Source of the DNA: DAOUBF01 sp034432795
Lineage (GTDB): Bacteria; Chloroflexota; Anaerolineae; DSLN01
Reading direction: 5' to 3'
Length of the DNA: 64,000 nt
Assembly: GCA_034432795.1 (NCBI GenBank)
Contig: DAOUBF010000006.1
Coordinates: 62,001 to 126,000 of the forward strand
Each line of letters begins with the position of its first letter. Position 1 is the first letter of the stretch. Under the pieces are notes generated by a model. That model searched no databases. It saw only the letters and a program-made list of their open reading frames with translations, and was not told where the DNA came from. Of the stretch, positions 44,228-53,306 are shown piece by piece. Made by a program: the position numbers and the translations under genes.

Positions 44228-46875
44228 TTTTGGATGATGGGCAGGAACAACTGGACCGGGCTACAGGCGAAGTAGTCCAGCAGGCTAGGCAACCTGCCGG
44301 TCACCGGCCTGTACAGGACGGCGCGCCCGTCCTCCAGCCGGGCCGAGTTGGCGTAGGAGTACACCGTGGCATAGGTGCTGCCGCCCACCAGCGGCGACTC
44401 CACGCCCGCCGTGGTGAAGTCCGGCCAGCTCACCGTCTGGTACTGCACCTTGATGGTGTTGTCCGTCAGGTTCAGGATGACCTCAAACGTCTCCGGGTAG
44501 CCACTGGCCCAGTGCTCCACCTGATACCACTCCACCACGAACAACTGCTGGTTGTTCACGGTGAGCGTCTTGGTGAGGATCAGCCCCTGTGTCCCATTCG
44601 CCGGGTTGAGGTCCTCCACCAGCCCATAGATGGCCTTGTTGGGCAGGCCGATGAAGGGGATCATCATGTTGGCCCCCGCCCAGTTCTGGTCAAAGACGAT
44701 GAACCCGTTGGAACTGGCATAGGCCGTGCTCACCGGCGTGCCATAGAACAGGAATGGGGCGGGCAGGTTCAAGCGCACGGTGCCTTCATCCCCCAGGGTG
44801 TAGGTGTACGCCCCCCTGGCGTCAATCCACTCATAGGTCGGCCCGCCAGGATGCAGATTGTCATAGCAGGCATAGTCCGCACGCGGCGTCAGCGAGAAGT
44901 CCTGGGTCATGTTGCCGTTCAGGACGACCGTGGCCGTCACCGGCGCATACCCCGGCTCGCTGGAAGCCCGGATGGTGTAGCTGCCTTGCGCCAGGCTCAG
45001 GCTGTATTGGCCGGTGGCCGGGTTGGTGCGCACCGGCAATACCGGGACGCCCAGGGCCTCTACCTTGCCGTAGAGCGGGGTGCTCCCCTCCATGACCGTG
45101 CCGCTCAGGGTGTACACAGGCTTCGCCGTCAGGTTGAAGTCACGCGTCGTGGTCTGCCCCTGGGTGACGGAGACGGGGCTGGGCGTCGTCGGCTCGTAGC
45201 CGTAGGCGGTAACCCAGATGTTATATGTGCCCTCACCGGCGACGAAGCTGTAGTTGCCATTGGCGTCCGTCGCCTGGGTCAGGGTGATCACCCGCGTGCC
45301 GATCTGCCGGCTGATGCTCACCGTCGCGCCCCGAACCGGCTGGCTGCCAGAGGTGACTTGGCCGGAGAGCGTGCCAGCGTGCCAGACCATATCCACAGCG
45401 GTCTTGACGTCAATGCGCCCCCAGCCCACCGCGTTGTTGGGGAAGGTGTTGCTGGAGACGCCACCGCACGTCTGGGCAGGGGAGATGAGGATGCGCTGGG
45501 CGGTTTGCTTGAGCAACTCCTCAAGCTGGGCCACCTTCCCGGCCATCATCGGCTCGGCGGAGATGATCAGCGCCACAGCGCCGCCCACATGCGGCGAGGC
45601 CATAGACGTGCCGCTGAACACGGCGTAGCCACCGCCAGGCACGCTGGAACGGACGCTCGCCCCCGGCGCGGCCACATCCGGGCCGGTGCCCCCGAACGGA
45701 TTCGGCCCCCGGCTGGAGAAGCTGGCAATGTTGTCTGCACTGGTCGTCGCCGCCACGTTCGTGCCCACATCCGGGTTATCGCCGGGCGATCCCAGGGTAG
45801 CGCACGCCGGCCCACTGTTGCCCGCAGAGAAGGTGGGGAAGACGCCGGCAGCGCGCTGAGCGGCGATGACGCCGTTGAAGATCAGGCTGCCGCCGGGGCC
45901 GCCCCAGGAGTTGTTGACCACATGGGGGCGCTTGCTGGGGTCGGGGTTCTGACCGTTCAGGTCCCAGGGGGCAACCATGAACTGCTCGGAGGAGAGCAGG
46001 GCATCGTTATCGGGGCAGCAGCCCAGGGCCGCGATCCATTTGGCGCCGGGGGCCACGCCGATCTGGTTCGTCTGGGTGGCGTCCTCGCCCACCTGCGTGC
46101 CCATGGTGTGCGTGCCATGGCTGTCCGGGTCATAGGGGTAGGGGATGCCGGCATCCGCATCCCACCAGTTGTAGTTGTGGTCAAAGCTGCCGCCGCCTAG
46201 GTTGCCGCGATACTGGCGCACCAGCGCCGGATGGGTGTAATCCACGCCGGTGTCCACGTTGGCGACCACCGCGCCCGTGCCGGTGATGTTATAGGTGCTC
46301 CACACCTCCGGCGCCCGGATCCTGGTGATGTTCCACTCAACAACGCCGGGCGCCTGAGGCTCCGGGTCGGCGGGCAGCGGCTTAGGCGGCTCAATCTTGA
46401 GTTCCGGGTAGATGTAAGCGACCTCCGGGCGGGAAGCCAGCCAGCGCAGTGTGTCGGCATCGGCGCGGACCGTCACCAGGTTGACGATCCAGTAGCTGTG
46501 GTAGTCGGCCACGGCGCCCTGGGCCTTGCGGCTGGCCAGCCCGGCCAGGACCTCCGGCTGGGTGCGGTCGGCCACCTCTTTCAGGGCGCGATACACCGCC
46601 CAGCCGCGCTCATTCCAGTCCTGGATGCGCTCGGCAAAGGAGAGGTCGGCCTGCTCCTTGAAATACACCAGGGCATAGGCCAGGCCATCGGGGGAGCGTT
46701 CGGCGGCCTGGAGCACAGCCGGATCGATCTTGGCGAAGGGCGCGGCTTCGGCACCACCGGTGCCGCCCATCCTACCAGGCTCAGCGGGGACGCCCAAGGG
46801 GAGGAGCAACAGGCCGATGATGATCACACCGCGCACAGCCCACCGCAACAGGTGGGCGTGGAAGGAAACGCTCAT
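44224..46875 (-). CDS. Secreted subtilisin-like serine protease (S8) with C-terminal beta domains
   Basis: 883 residues. Signal peptide (about 1-31), I9-like propeptide (about 50-165), S8 domain with Asp208 (VDTGVDYTHP), His253 (SHGTHTMG) and Ser424 (GTSMASPHVGG), two carboxypeptidase-regulatory-like repeats (about 500-660) and a nidogen-like domain. It ends in LFLPIIQK. Such FLP(L/I)-type tails close many Chloroflexota secreted proteins and may be a sorting signal. Extracellular peptide degradation. AAGGAGG ribosome site; own promoter at 46939. Confidence 0.93.
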   Translation of the reverse strand: MSVSFHAHLLRWAVRGVIIIGLLLLPLGVPAEPGRMGGTGGAEAAPFAKIDPAVLQAAERSPDGLAYALVYFKEQADLSFAERIQDWNERGWAVYRALKEVADRTQPEVLAGLASRKAQGAVADYHSYWIVNLVTVRADADTLRWLASRPEVAYIYPELKIEPPKPLPADPEPQAPGVVEWNITRIRAPEVWSTYNITGTGAVVANVDTGVDYTHPALVRQYRGNLGGGSFDHNYNWWDADAGIPYPYDPDSHGTHTMGTQVGEDATQTNQIGVAPGAKWIAALGCCPDNDALLSSEQFMVAPWDLNGQNPDPSKRPHVVNNSWGGPGGSLIFNGVIAAQRAAGVFPTFSAGNSGPACATLGSPGDNPDVGTNVAATTSADNIASFSSRGPNPFGGTGPDVAAPGASVRSSVPGGGYAVFSGTSMASPHVGGAVALIISAEPMMAGKVAQLEELLKQTAQRILISPAQTCGGVSSNTFPNNAVGWGRIDVKTAVDMVWHAGTLSGQVTSGSQPVRGATVSISRQIGTRVITLTQATDANGNYSFVAGEGTYNIWVTAYGYEPTTPSPVSVTQGQTTTRDFNLTAKPVYTLSGTVMEGSTPLYGKVEALGVPVLPVRTNPATGQYSLSLAQGSYTIRASSEPGYAPVTATVVLNGNMTQDFSLTPRADYACYDNLHPGGPTYEWIDARGAYTYTLGDEGTVRLNLPAPFLFYGTPVSTAYASSNGFIVFDQNWAGANMMIPFIGLPNKAIYGLVEDLNPANGTQGLILTKTLTVNNQQLFVVEWYQVEHWASGYPETFEVILNLTDNTIKVQYQTVSWPDFTTAGVESPLVGGSTYATVYSYANSARLEDGRAVLYRPVTGRLPSLLDYFACSPVQLFLPIIQK

Positions 46876-46938
46876 GGGTGCCTCCTTGTCTAGCTCAGGT
46901 TCAATACTCAGACGGTGGGGGCCACAAACGTATAGGAA

Positions 46939-46967
46939 AGTATATGGGAGACCTGCGTAAAATGCAA
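46939..46967 (-). promoter_or_regulatory. promoter of the subtilisin gene
   Basis: Minus strand TTGCAT (46962-46967), 17 bp, TATACT (46939-46944). Start near 46932, leader ~57 nt. Confidence 0.7.
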
Positions 46968-47084
46968 GTCAAAGCCGGGAGAAGGGTGTATTCCATATTG
47001 GGGGCCGCCCTGCGGTTGAAACCGCGCCTGACTGGCCGGGGGCCGGGCGGCCCCTGACATGGGATGGGCAAGGCGGGATAGAAT

Positions 47085-47108
47085 AGTAGGGCGGCTTTCC
47101 ATAGCCGC
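47085..47108. repeat. TAGGGCGGCTTTCCATAGCCGCC hairpin (family E)
   Basis: The inverse orientation of a very similar hairpin lies at 60300-60322. Within the gap before the methyltransferase gene, next to GCGGTTGAAACCGC. Confidence 0.75.
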
Positions 47109-47117
47109 CAAAGAGCT

Positions 47118-47594
47118 TTAATATATCCAGGGGATCAGCTTCTTCACCCGCTGCTGATAGGCCCGATACTCAGGATAGACCTGGGCGAGCCAGCGTTCCT
47201 CTTGCCGCGATTTGAGGTCAAAGAAGAGGAACAGGATGACCCCCAGGCCAAGCCCCACCAGGCTGGTGTTCCACAGCGCCCAGCCGAAGGCCGCCAGGAT
47301 CAGGCCGAAGTAAATCGGGTGGCGCACAATGGCGTAGGCGCCGGAGGTGACCAACGTGCCGCCCTCTATGGGCCTGGGGAACGCCGTGAGGTTACGCCCC
47401 AGGCCGAGCACAGCGACCATCCCGAACAGGCCGCCGCCGGCCATGAGGAGCACGCCGATCACGCGCAGCACTGTTGCCCCCGCGCCGGCGCGGAGGAAGA
47501 GAAGGGAGAATCGGTCGCTCAAGGGAGCGAAGACGATGATGAGGAAGAGCAGAAATTGTAAGATGACCCAGCCTTCGCCGCGCCTGCCCATCAT
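47118..47594 (-). CDS. Isoprenylcysteine carboxyl methyltransferase-like membrane protein
   Basis: 158 residues, four membrane segments. GAYAIVRHPIYFGLIL and EERWLAQVYPEYRAYQQRVKKLIPWIY are the ICMT/PEMT family signature that binds SAM at the membrane. Substrate unknown in bacteria (often lipid or small thiol). Downstream of the lipoprotein gene; 29 bp between them. Confidence 0.85.
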   Translation of the reverse strand: MMGRRGEGWVILQFLLFLIIVFAPLSDRFSLLFLRAGAGATVLRVIGVLLMAGGGLFGMVAVLGLGRNLTAFPRPIEGGTLVTSGAYAIVRHPIYFGLILAAFGWALWNTSLVGLGLGVILFLFFDLKSRQEERWLAQVYPEYRAYQQRVKKLIPWIY

Positions 47595-47599
47595 CTAAG

Positions 47600-47626
47600 G
47601 GTACTAACGGATTAGCCTTGTGGTTA
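47600..47626. repeat. 27-nt direct repeat (second copy of 12638-12664)
   Basis: Exact copy; here it supplies the stop codon (TAA) of the lipoprotein gene on the minus strand. The two copies are 35 kb apart. Confidence 0.95.
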
Positions 47627-49459
47627 ACAGATCCAGGTGATCGGGAGAGAGGCCGTCGCCTCGGCGGTCTGGCCACTGTTATCGCGTAAGGTCAGTTCAT
47701 ACACTACCGAGAACTGGCCCTCACAGCGCACCGGCGGGTAATCTATGAGCAGGCCCCCAGGCTCTGTAATGGGAGTGGTCATGTAGGCTTCCGTTTCGCC
47801 TGCGTAGCGGGCGGTGATCGTCCCCCGATAGGGCGCGCAGCCGCCGGTCACGCTCCAGACCACCACATGCACCTGGCTGGTGTCCCCTTTGTCCGGGCGC
47901 AAGAGCACATCCCCCAGGGGCGGGCAAGGCCCCGGCCGGGCTGTTTCCGTCGGCCTCACCGGGCTTATGGCCAACTGCAGCCAGAGGACCGGTTCATCTC
48001 TGGCGATTTTGCCCTCAACCAGGGCAGCCGCCTTTGCCTCTGGGACGGCCTGCGCGATCACTGTGATGTCCAGATTCCCGATATGGTCGGCGACCCCTTT
48101 CACCAGCGGTGCGATGTCTCTATCCTCCATAGAGTATAGCAAGGTCAGTTCAAAGCCGCGAGCGTAACCCGTCTCCGCCATCAACCTGCGCGCCACTTCC
48201 AGATCGTAGTCCACATCGCGGGCGTCTCCCTTCCACCTGGGCCACTCCACGATCACGGGGATGTCCTGGCCGGGAAAGGCCTCCTCCAGCAGAGCCTGCC
48301 AGGGCAACGCCCGCAGGATAGCCGCTTCCACGCCGCTGTTGTCCAGGGGGCCGCCCCCGCCCCTCAGGAACAGGATGGGAACGCCCACAGAGAACTCGCC
48401 TGGCTGCGCCGAGGAGGCCCCCGCCCCGTTAAAGGCCTGGACCTCATAGTGCACTGTGCCCGCCGCGTACGGCCCCACCGTGAAGGCGCACCGGGCGACG
48501 GGGTCGCCCTGACCGTCGCACGCCCAGGCCAGCCGCCCGTTCACATAGGTCAGGATGCGAGCGATGCCGGACTCCTCATCCTGGGCCTCAACCTCAAAGG
48601 CGATCGCCTCCTCTGCCGTCGGGTTCGGCGGCGCGACGTCCACACGCAGGATCGCGGGGGGCGTTTGGTCAGCCAGCGGCCCCGATCCCACCTCGCCCAC
48701 CTGAATCGGCTGCGGCGCTGCCGGGCCAAACCCCTCCGTCTTTAATAGCCGGATCACCTCGCCATATACATCCCATAGCCCCATCTCATCAAAGATCGGG
48801 CCGATCTCGCGGATGGGCCGCGCAGGCATCGGCTCCTCTCCCCGACGCACCACGCTCCACTCGCCAGCAGGCACGGTTACGGATGGCCCTGGGTGGCCAT
48901 CCACCCAGTTGGAGAGCGTGGCTTCGCCCATCTGCGTCCACAACAGCATCATACGCATCTGCGGACGGTACGCAGCCAGAAACACGGTGCCAGTCGTCTG
49001 GATGACCGCCACTGGCGGATCGGCGTCCGTGTTGACCGTCACGCCGGGGCAGATTGTACTGAACAACTGGGCGCCGTCAACGCTGACATTCCCCACCGAA
49101 ATGCGCTCCAGGCGCAGATTGGAGCCGCCGAAGACCAACACCCGCATACAGCTCGCCAGGTCAAGAACGCCCTGGCCCGCGTCCGAGGTACGCACACGGT
49201 CGCCATCCTGGATGGGCTGCCGCGTCGCCGGGTCCAATGGCACGAAATTGGGGCTGCCCGAAGCCAGCAGCACATCGGTGAGCCGCACCTCCACGAACGA
49301 TCCCGCCAGGGGTGGCGTGACCGGCGCCGGTGCGCCACTGCAGGCGATCAACATCCCCAAGAGCAACAACTGGATGGCCCAGCGGACAGGGAGCCTGTTC
49401 ACGTGGGGCCGGCTTTGGGTCGGCCACACCCTTCGTCCTTTGTCAATCCCCTTACACAT
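47624..49459 (-). CDS. Lipoprotein with FecR-like and solute-binding-like segments
   Basis: 611 residues. Hydrophobic stretch with lipobox MLIAC40. Then a FecR/cupredoxin-like beta region (DGDRVRTSDAGQGVLDLASC...), an Ig-like part (about 255-350) and a segment (VARRLMAETGYARGFELTLLYSMEDRDIAPLVKGVADHI) resembling the end of family-5 ABC solute-binding proteins. Its ATG overlaps the STAND gene stop by 8 nt, so it is translated with that gene. Possibly a surface sensor for the cassette; function unknown. Confidence 0.7.
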   Translation of the reverse strand: MCKGIDKGRRVWPTQSRPHVNRLPVRWAIQLLLLGMLIACSGAPAPVTPPLAGSFVEVRLTDVLLASGSPNFVPLDPATRQPIQDGDRVRTSDAGQGVLDLASCMRVLVFGGSNLRLERISVGNVSVDGAQLFSTICPGVTVNTDADPPVAVIQTTGTVFLAAYRPQMRMMLLWTQMGEATLSNWVDGHPGPSVTVPAGEWSVVRRGEEPMPARPIREIGPIFDEMGLWDVYGEVIRLLKTEGFGPAAPQPIQVGEVGSGPLADQTPPAILRVDVAPPNPTAEEAIAFEVEAQDEESGIARILTYVNGRLAWACDGQGDPVARCAFTVGPYAAGTVHYEVQAFNGAGASSAQPGEFSVGVPILFLRGGGGPLDNSGVEAAILRALPWQALLEEAFPGQDIPVIVEWPRWKGDARDVDYDLEVARRLMAETGYARGFELTLLYSMEDRDIAPLVKGVADHIGNLDITVIAQAVPEAKAAALVEGKIARDEPVLWLQLAISPVRPTETARPGPCPPLGDVLLRPDKGDTSQVHVVVWSVTGGCAPYRGTITARYAGETEAYMTTPITEPGGLLIDYPPVRCEGQFSVVYELTLRDNSGQTAEATASLPITWIC

Positions 49460-52040
49460 AGCGTGCCCTTTCCAACTGTTCGGCCAGGCGGTCGCCGATC
49501 ACCAGGCCGGCAGCTAACCCAGATCCGATGATCCATCCGATGAAGGCATTCAGCAACACATAGGTGACCCACAGAACACCCTCAGGGAAGTTCAGGAAGA
49601 TGATCGGATTCACACCTCCGGCGAAGCGCCAGGGGATGGCATCACCCGTGATCAGTGGCAACCCCGACAGGCGGGTGGCAACGATCGTCAGGAGCGTCCC
49701 CAGCCCGGTGCTCAGCGCCAGCCCGGCGGCGCTGTAGCCCACGCGCCGCATAGGTGGCCCACCAGGGGGCCTGCGCAAGGCCCATTCGTTGGCCAGGGCG
49801 AAACCGCTGCCTATCACACCGCCGATGAGCAACGGGCGCAACTCCAGCCAGCCGCCTGCCGTCTGCGCCTTCACGATGACGGCATTCGCCAGGGCAAATC
49901 CGGCGATGACCACGAGCAAACGCAACGCCCCGGCTGCTCTGGGGCGCATAGGCGAGGCGATCACATCGGCGATGGCGTAGGCCAGGCCAACGATGCCGCC
50001 TATGGCGACTTCTACCCCTAAGAGGACGATGAATTCCAGCGTGGGATTGCGAACCGGCGGGCTGATGATGGAGGCGGCGATGATGGGCGTCAACGCCGCC
50101 GGAAAGCCGACCAGGACCGTGCCCACGAAGGCGCTGGCAGCAACCGAGGCGATCTTGACGCGGTTGGCCCGCAGCCGCAGGGTGAGAACGACCAGCGCGA
50201 TCAGCGGCTGAACGGCGAGCGACGGCCAGGGCCAGGGCACGCTGATGAAGCGCATCCACGCCAGTGCCGCCAACGCACGCGAGAAGAGCACACGCGCTGG
50301 CCCGCGCTGGCGCAGGTGGCCTGGCGAAAGGTAAGGCTGCAAGGCGGCCAACACCGCCGGAACACCGAGCACGCTCAAGGCCAGCGCCGCCGCCACGCGC
50401 ACGTTCTCAATTGGGGAGCGCAGCGTCGCCTCCCCCAGCGTGTTAAATACACCTTCTTCCCTCAAGCCCAACGCCTCGGCCACGTCGCCGACGACCGGGT
50501 CGGCGTCATCGCCGCTTTCTAGCTTCTGGAATGCCGCCTGCGTGGGCGCGTCTTTCGCCAGAGCCTCCAGCCAGAAGCCGGGATCGGCCTCATATGCGAC
50601 CGCGCTGCGCAAGAGAAGCGCGAAGGCGCGTGGCTCTGGCTTGAGGAAAGAGAGCGCGCCCTGAATACGGCGCAGACGGCGCGGCTCGGTTAACAAGCGC
50701 TGGTCGTCCCAGTCGGCCAGGGCGCGGGCCAGGGCCGCGCTGCCGCGCTCCTGATCAAGTTCGTCCTGGAACCAGGTGCGGATCTCGGCGACCAGGGCGC
50801 TGGCGCTGAGGGCGAAGGCGCTGTCGTCGCGGGCCTCCACCAGCCGCCGCCCCTGCAGGTGCTTCAGCAGGCGCAGAGCCTCCGCTTCGGGCCGGGCAAC
50901 CGCGGCGGCCAGATCGGCCAGCGCGTAGAATTGCAGCGATTCGCTTTCGGCCATTTTGTACATCAGGCGGCGCATGATCAGCCAGTCGTCATCGCTCACG
51001 CCCAGGGCCGCTTTCTGGTCGGACAGGTAGCTGCGCAGAATGCCCCGCGCCTGCCCAAGTTGCCGGTACAGAGCCAGCGAGATCAGCGCCTGCCTGCCGC
51101 TCCCGGCCACCGCCGCCTGCGCCTGCGCGTACAGCCGGGTGCAGACGATCTGCAAGGGCGCAGGGTCAATCACCCCATCGCTCTCCCCATCCAGCCGGTC
51201 AAGCTGGGGCAGGAGCCAGCGGGCCACCAGCCCCTCCTCAAACACGGCGCGGTCCACCCCGCCCTCTACGCGCAAGGGCCGGGTGATGGCCTGGTGGGCC
51301 TCGTCCAGGCGCAGCCCTGGCACAATGTGGACGTTGCTCAGGAAATCCGCGCCGGGGATGCGCGTTTGCAGGTCGGCGGCGGCGGCGCGGTAGGTGTCGC
51401 GCAGGACGAAGACCAGATGCAGACGGCCTGCGTTGTCCTGCGCCTGCGCCGCCACCACCTGGCGGGCGAAAGCGTCCTGTTGGGCGGGTGCTGCCGAGAA
51501 CAGGCGCTCAAACTGGTCAAAGAAGATCACCACCTGCCGGTTTGTCTGGCGCATGAAACTCGCCAGAAGGGCGGGAAGCGATTCTTCCTCAGAGGGCACC
51601 AGGGACAGGTCAGGGATTTGCTGGAGCGCCTGGCGCACCCCGGCGACCGGCGCGGCGTAGTCGCGCACGGCGAAGGCGGCCACGTCACCGTCGCGGGATA
51701 ACAGGGGGAGGAGACCGGCGTGGATAAGTGAGGTCTTGCCGATGGCCGCCTTGCCTATGAGCGCCGTCGTCCGGTGGCTGCGGATGGCAGCGCAGATGTG
51801 TTGAGCAAGGCCCTCACGGCCAAAGAAGAGGTCCTGATCTTCAAACGTGTAGCTGTCCAGGGCCTTGTACGGCTCGGCCTGGCGCGGCCGTTCGGGCCGG
51901 GGCGCCGTCCCCGGCCCGCCGAAGAGGTACACACTGACCAGCGTGCCGATCTTCACGCCGGTGACCTCGCCACTGACATCGCCGGTGGTGATGGTCACGC
52001 GGATGGGCGGTGTATCTCTTATGGCGTCATCTGAGGACAT
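49452..52040 (-). CDS. nSTAND1-type NTPase with C-terminal membrane domain and N-terminal signalling tag
   Basis: 862 residues. Residues 12-34 form the tag (VTITTGDVSGEVTGVKIG). LFFGREG at 71, Walker A GKAAIGKTS (96-104) and Walker B FFDQFERLF (173-181) mark an nSTAND1 module. A helical region follows to ~600, then about 7 membrane helices (about 615-850). STAND NTPases are switches that oligomerise on sensing a signal. The membrane part suggests the response is at the membrane. Tag similarity to the CHAT protein C-terminus is described separately. Confidence 0.88.
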   Translation of the reverse strand: MSSDDAIRDTPPIRVTITTGDVSGEVTGVKIGTLVSVYLFGGPGTAPRPERPRQAEPYKALDSYTFEDQDLFFGREGLAQHICAAIRSHRTTALIGKAAIGKTSLIHAGLLPLLSRDGDVAAFAVRDYAAPVAGVRQALQQIPDLSLVPSEEESLPALLASFMRQTNRQVVIFFDQFERLFSAAPAQQDAFARQVVAAQAQDNAGRLHLVFVLRDTYRAAAADLQTRIPGADFLSNVHIVPGLRLDEAHQAITRPLRVEGGVDRAVFEEGLVARWLLPQLDRLDGESDGVIDPAPLQIVCTRLYAQAQAAVAGSGRQALISLALYRQLGQARGILRSYLSDQKAALGVSDDDWLIMRRLMYKMAESESLQFYALADLAAAVARPEAEALRLLKHLQGRRLVEARDDSAFALSASALVAEIRTWFQDELDQERGSAALARALADWDDQRLLTEPRRLRRIQGALSFLKPEPRAFALLLRSAVAYEADPGFWLEALAKDAPTQAAFQKLESGDDADPVVGDVAEALGLREEGVFNTLGEATLRSPIENVRVAAALALSVLGVPAVLAALQPYLSPGHLRQRGPARVLFSRALAALAWMRFISVPWPWPSLAVQPLIALVVLTLRLRANRVKIASVAASAFVGTVLVGFPAALTPIIAASIISPPVRNPTLEFIVLLGVEVAIGGIVGLAYAIADVIASPMRPRAAGALRLLVVIAGFALANAVIVKAQTAGGWLELRPLLIGGVIGSGFALANEWALRRPPGGPPMRRVGYSAAGLALSTGLGTLLTIVATRLSGLPLITGDAIPWRFAGGVNPIIFLNFPEGVLWVTYVLLNAFIGWIIGSGLAAGLVIGDRLAEQLERARYV

Positions 52041-52090
52041 GGTGCTATACCCTTGGGGCGAAGCGGCGCCTGGTCCGTCCGTCGTCCGTC

Positions 52091-53230
52091 CTACTTCAGC
52101 GCCTGTTTCAGCGTCGTGCGCAGCCCCGGCACACGGTCAAGCCAGACGTTCTGGCCGGTGCGATACCAGTCCAGGTAGTCGCCGCCGCTGTAGATCGCAT
52201 AGCTCAGGATGGCAGCATAGGCGGCGTACACGGCCAGCGGCCCCCAGGGTACAGCGGCCACAAGCGGCGCCTTCACCAGGGTGAGGATGCCCAGGATGCC
52301 ATTCAGCGTGCTCCGCGTCTTGTCATAAGCGGCGATCAGCCCTTCAAGCGTCTGTGTGGCCTGGTTATATGCCTTCGCCTCGCTGTCGGCCGGTGCCGCC
52401 GCCACGAGCTTCCTCGCTTCTTCGCCGATGCGCCCCGTCTCGTACAGTCGGCCCAGCAGGCCCACTACGGTCTCGCGCTTCTTCTGGATGTCGTCAAACC
52501 ACTGGAGAACCTGCGTGCGAATCTGCTGCTCCTGCTCCGGCCCAATGGCGGTCTGGAGCTTGAGGATGGCTTCGGCCACCAGCCCCGCCACGCGGCGGAC
52601 GATCAGGGAGACCCCGCCCGGCACACGCGCCAGGACCTCGTTCCCGGCGAGCAGCGCCGCCGATTGCAGCGTCCCCAGGCCAATCGTGCCCATCGCCACC
52701 ACCGCGCTCTGGCCCAACGCGGCGGCGTCATCGGGGATGTCCTGCAGGAAGCGGGCGATGGTCTTCTCCAGCAAGGCGCGGGCCGCCTGTGGGTCGTCGG
52801 GCAGGGCCGGTCGCTCCACCTCAATCAAGCCGGATAGCCCATCTTCCAGCGGCGCTTCCAGCACACTGCGCAGGTCGCCCAGTGCCAGCATGGCGCCGCG
52901 TGTGCTGCGCTCAGGCCCTTCGCCTGGCCCGGCCTCCTCCAGCGCCAGGATGTCCCCGGCCACGGACAGGTCATACGCAGCGGTGGCCAGCAGTTTAAGC
53001 GCGGCCAGGCCGACCTGATCGGCTGAAGCCGCCTGCAGGCTCACCGCCAGCGCCTGGCGCACGTCGGCGGCGCGGGCGGCCACCGCCTCCCCCTGCGCTT
53101 CCAGGTGCTGCGCGTAGATGGCCTCGCCCCGCTCCGGTTTCTCGGCCACCGCCGCCGGGACGGTATATAAATCGTTGACCGCCTGGGTGTAAGCCTGCCA
53201 GGCGTCCTGGAACGATGGTGTTGCAGGCAT
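52091..53230 (-). CDS. Helical protein with C-terminal membrane hairpin (candidate effector)
   Basis: 379 residues. Almost entirely helical; no catalytic motif recognised. Residues about 317-345 (LNGILGILTLVKAPLVAAVPWGP...YAAILSYAIY) are hydrophobic and could form a membrane hairpin, with the rest soluble. Located between the CHAT protease and the nSTAND gene (75- and 50-bp gaps), same strand. A pore-former or CHAT substrate is a guess from context. GGAGGAGGG ribosome site. Confidence 0.6.
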   Translation of the reverse strand: MPATPSFQDAWQAYTQAVNDLYTVPAAVAEKPERGEAIYAQHLEAQGEAVAARAADVRQALAVSLQAASADQVGLAALKLLATAAYDLSVAGDILALEEAGPGEGPERSTRGAMLALGDLRSVLEAPLEDGLSGLIEVERPALPDDPQAARALLEKTIARFLQDIPDDAAALGQSAVVAMGTIGLGTLQSAALLAGNEVLARVPGGVSLIVRRVAGLVAEAILKLQTAIGPEQEQQIRTQVLQWFDDIQKKRETVVGLLGRLYETGRIGEEARKLVAAAPADSEAKAYNQATQTLEGLIAAYDKTRSTLNGILGILTLVKAPLVAAVPWGPLAVYAAYAAILSYAIYSGGDYLDWYRTGQNVWLDRVPGLRTTLKQALK

Positions 53231-53277
53231 AATCCCTCCTCCTTGGCTTGTCGCCGATCCACCGTAAACGGTGGGGC

Positions 53278-53306
53278 GTAGGGGCGAGGTGGCGCCTCGC
53301 CCCTCC
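53278..53306. repeat. family-B hairpin between CHAT and helical-protein genes
   Basis: GGGGCGAGG-TGGCG-CCTCGCCCC. It abuts the CHAT stop codon. Confidence 0.8.

Noticed and set aside
44218..46200. 660-codon plus-strand frame opposite the subtilisin gene
   Set aside because: The minus-strand protease has the full catalytic triad and signal peptide; the plus frame has no recognisable domain.
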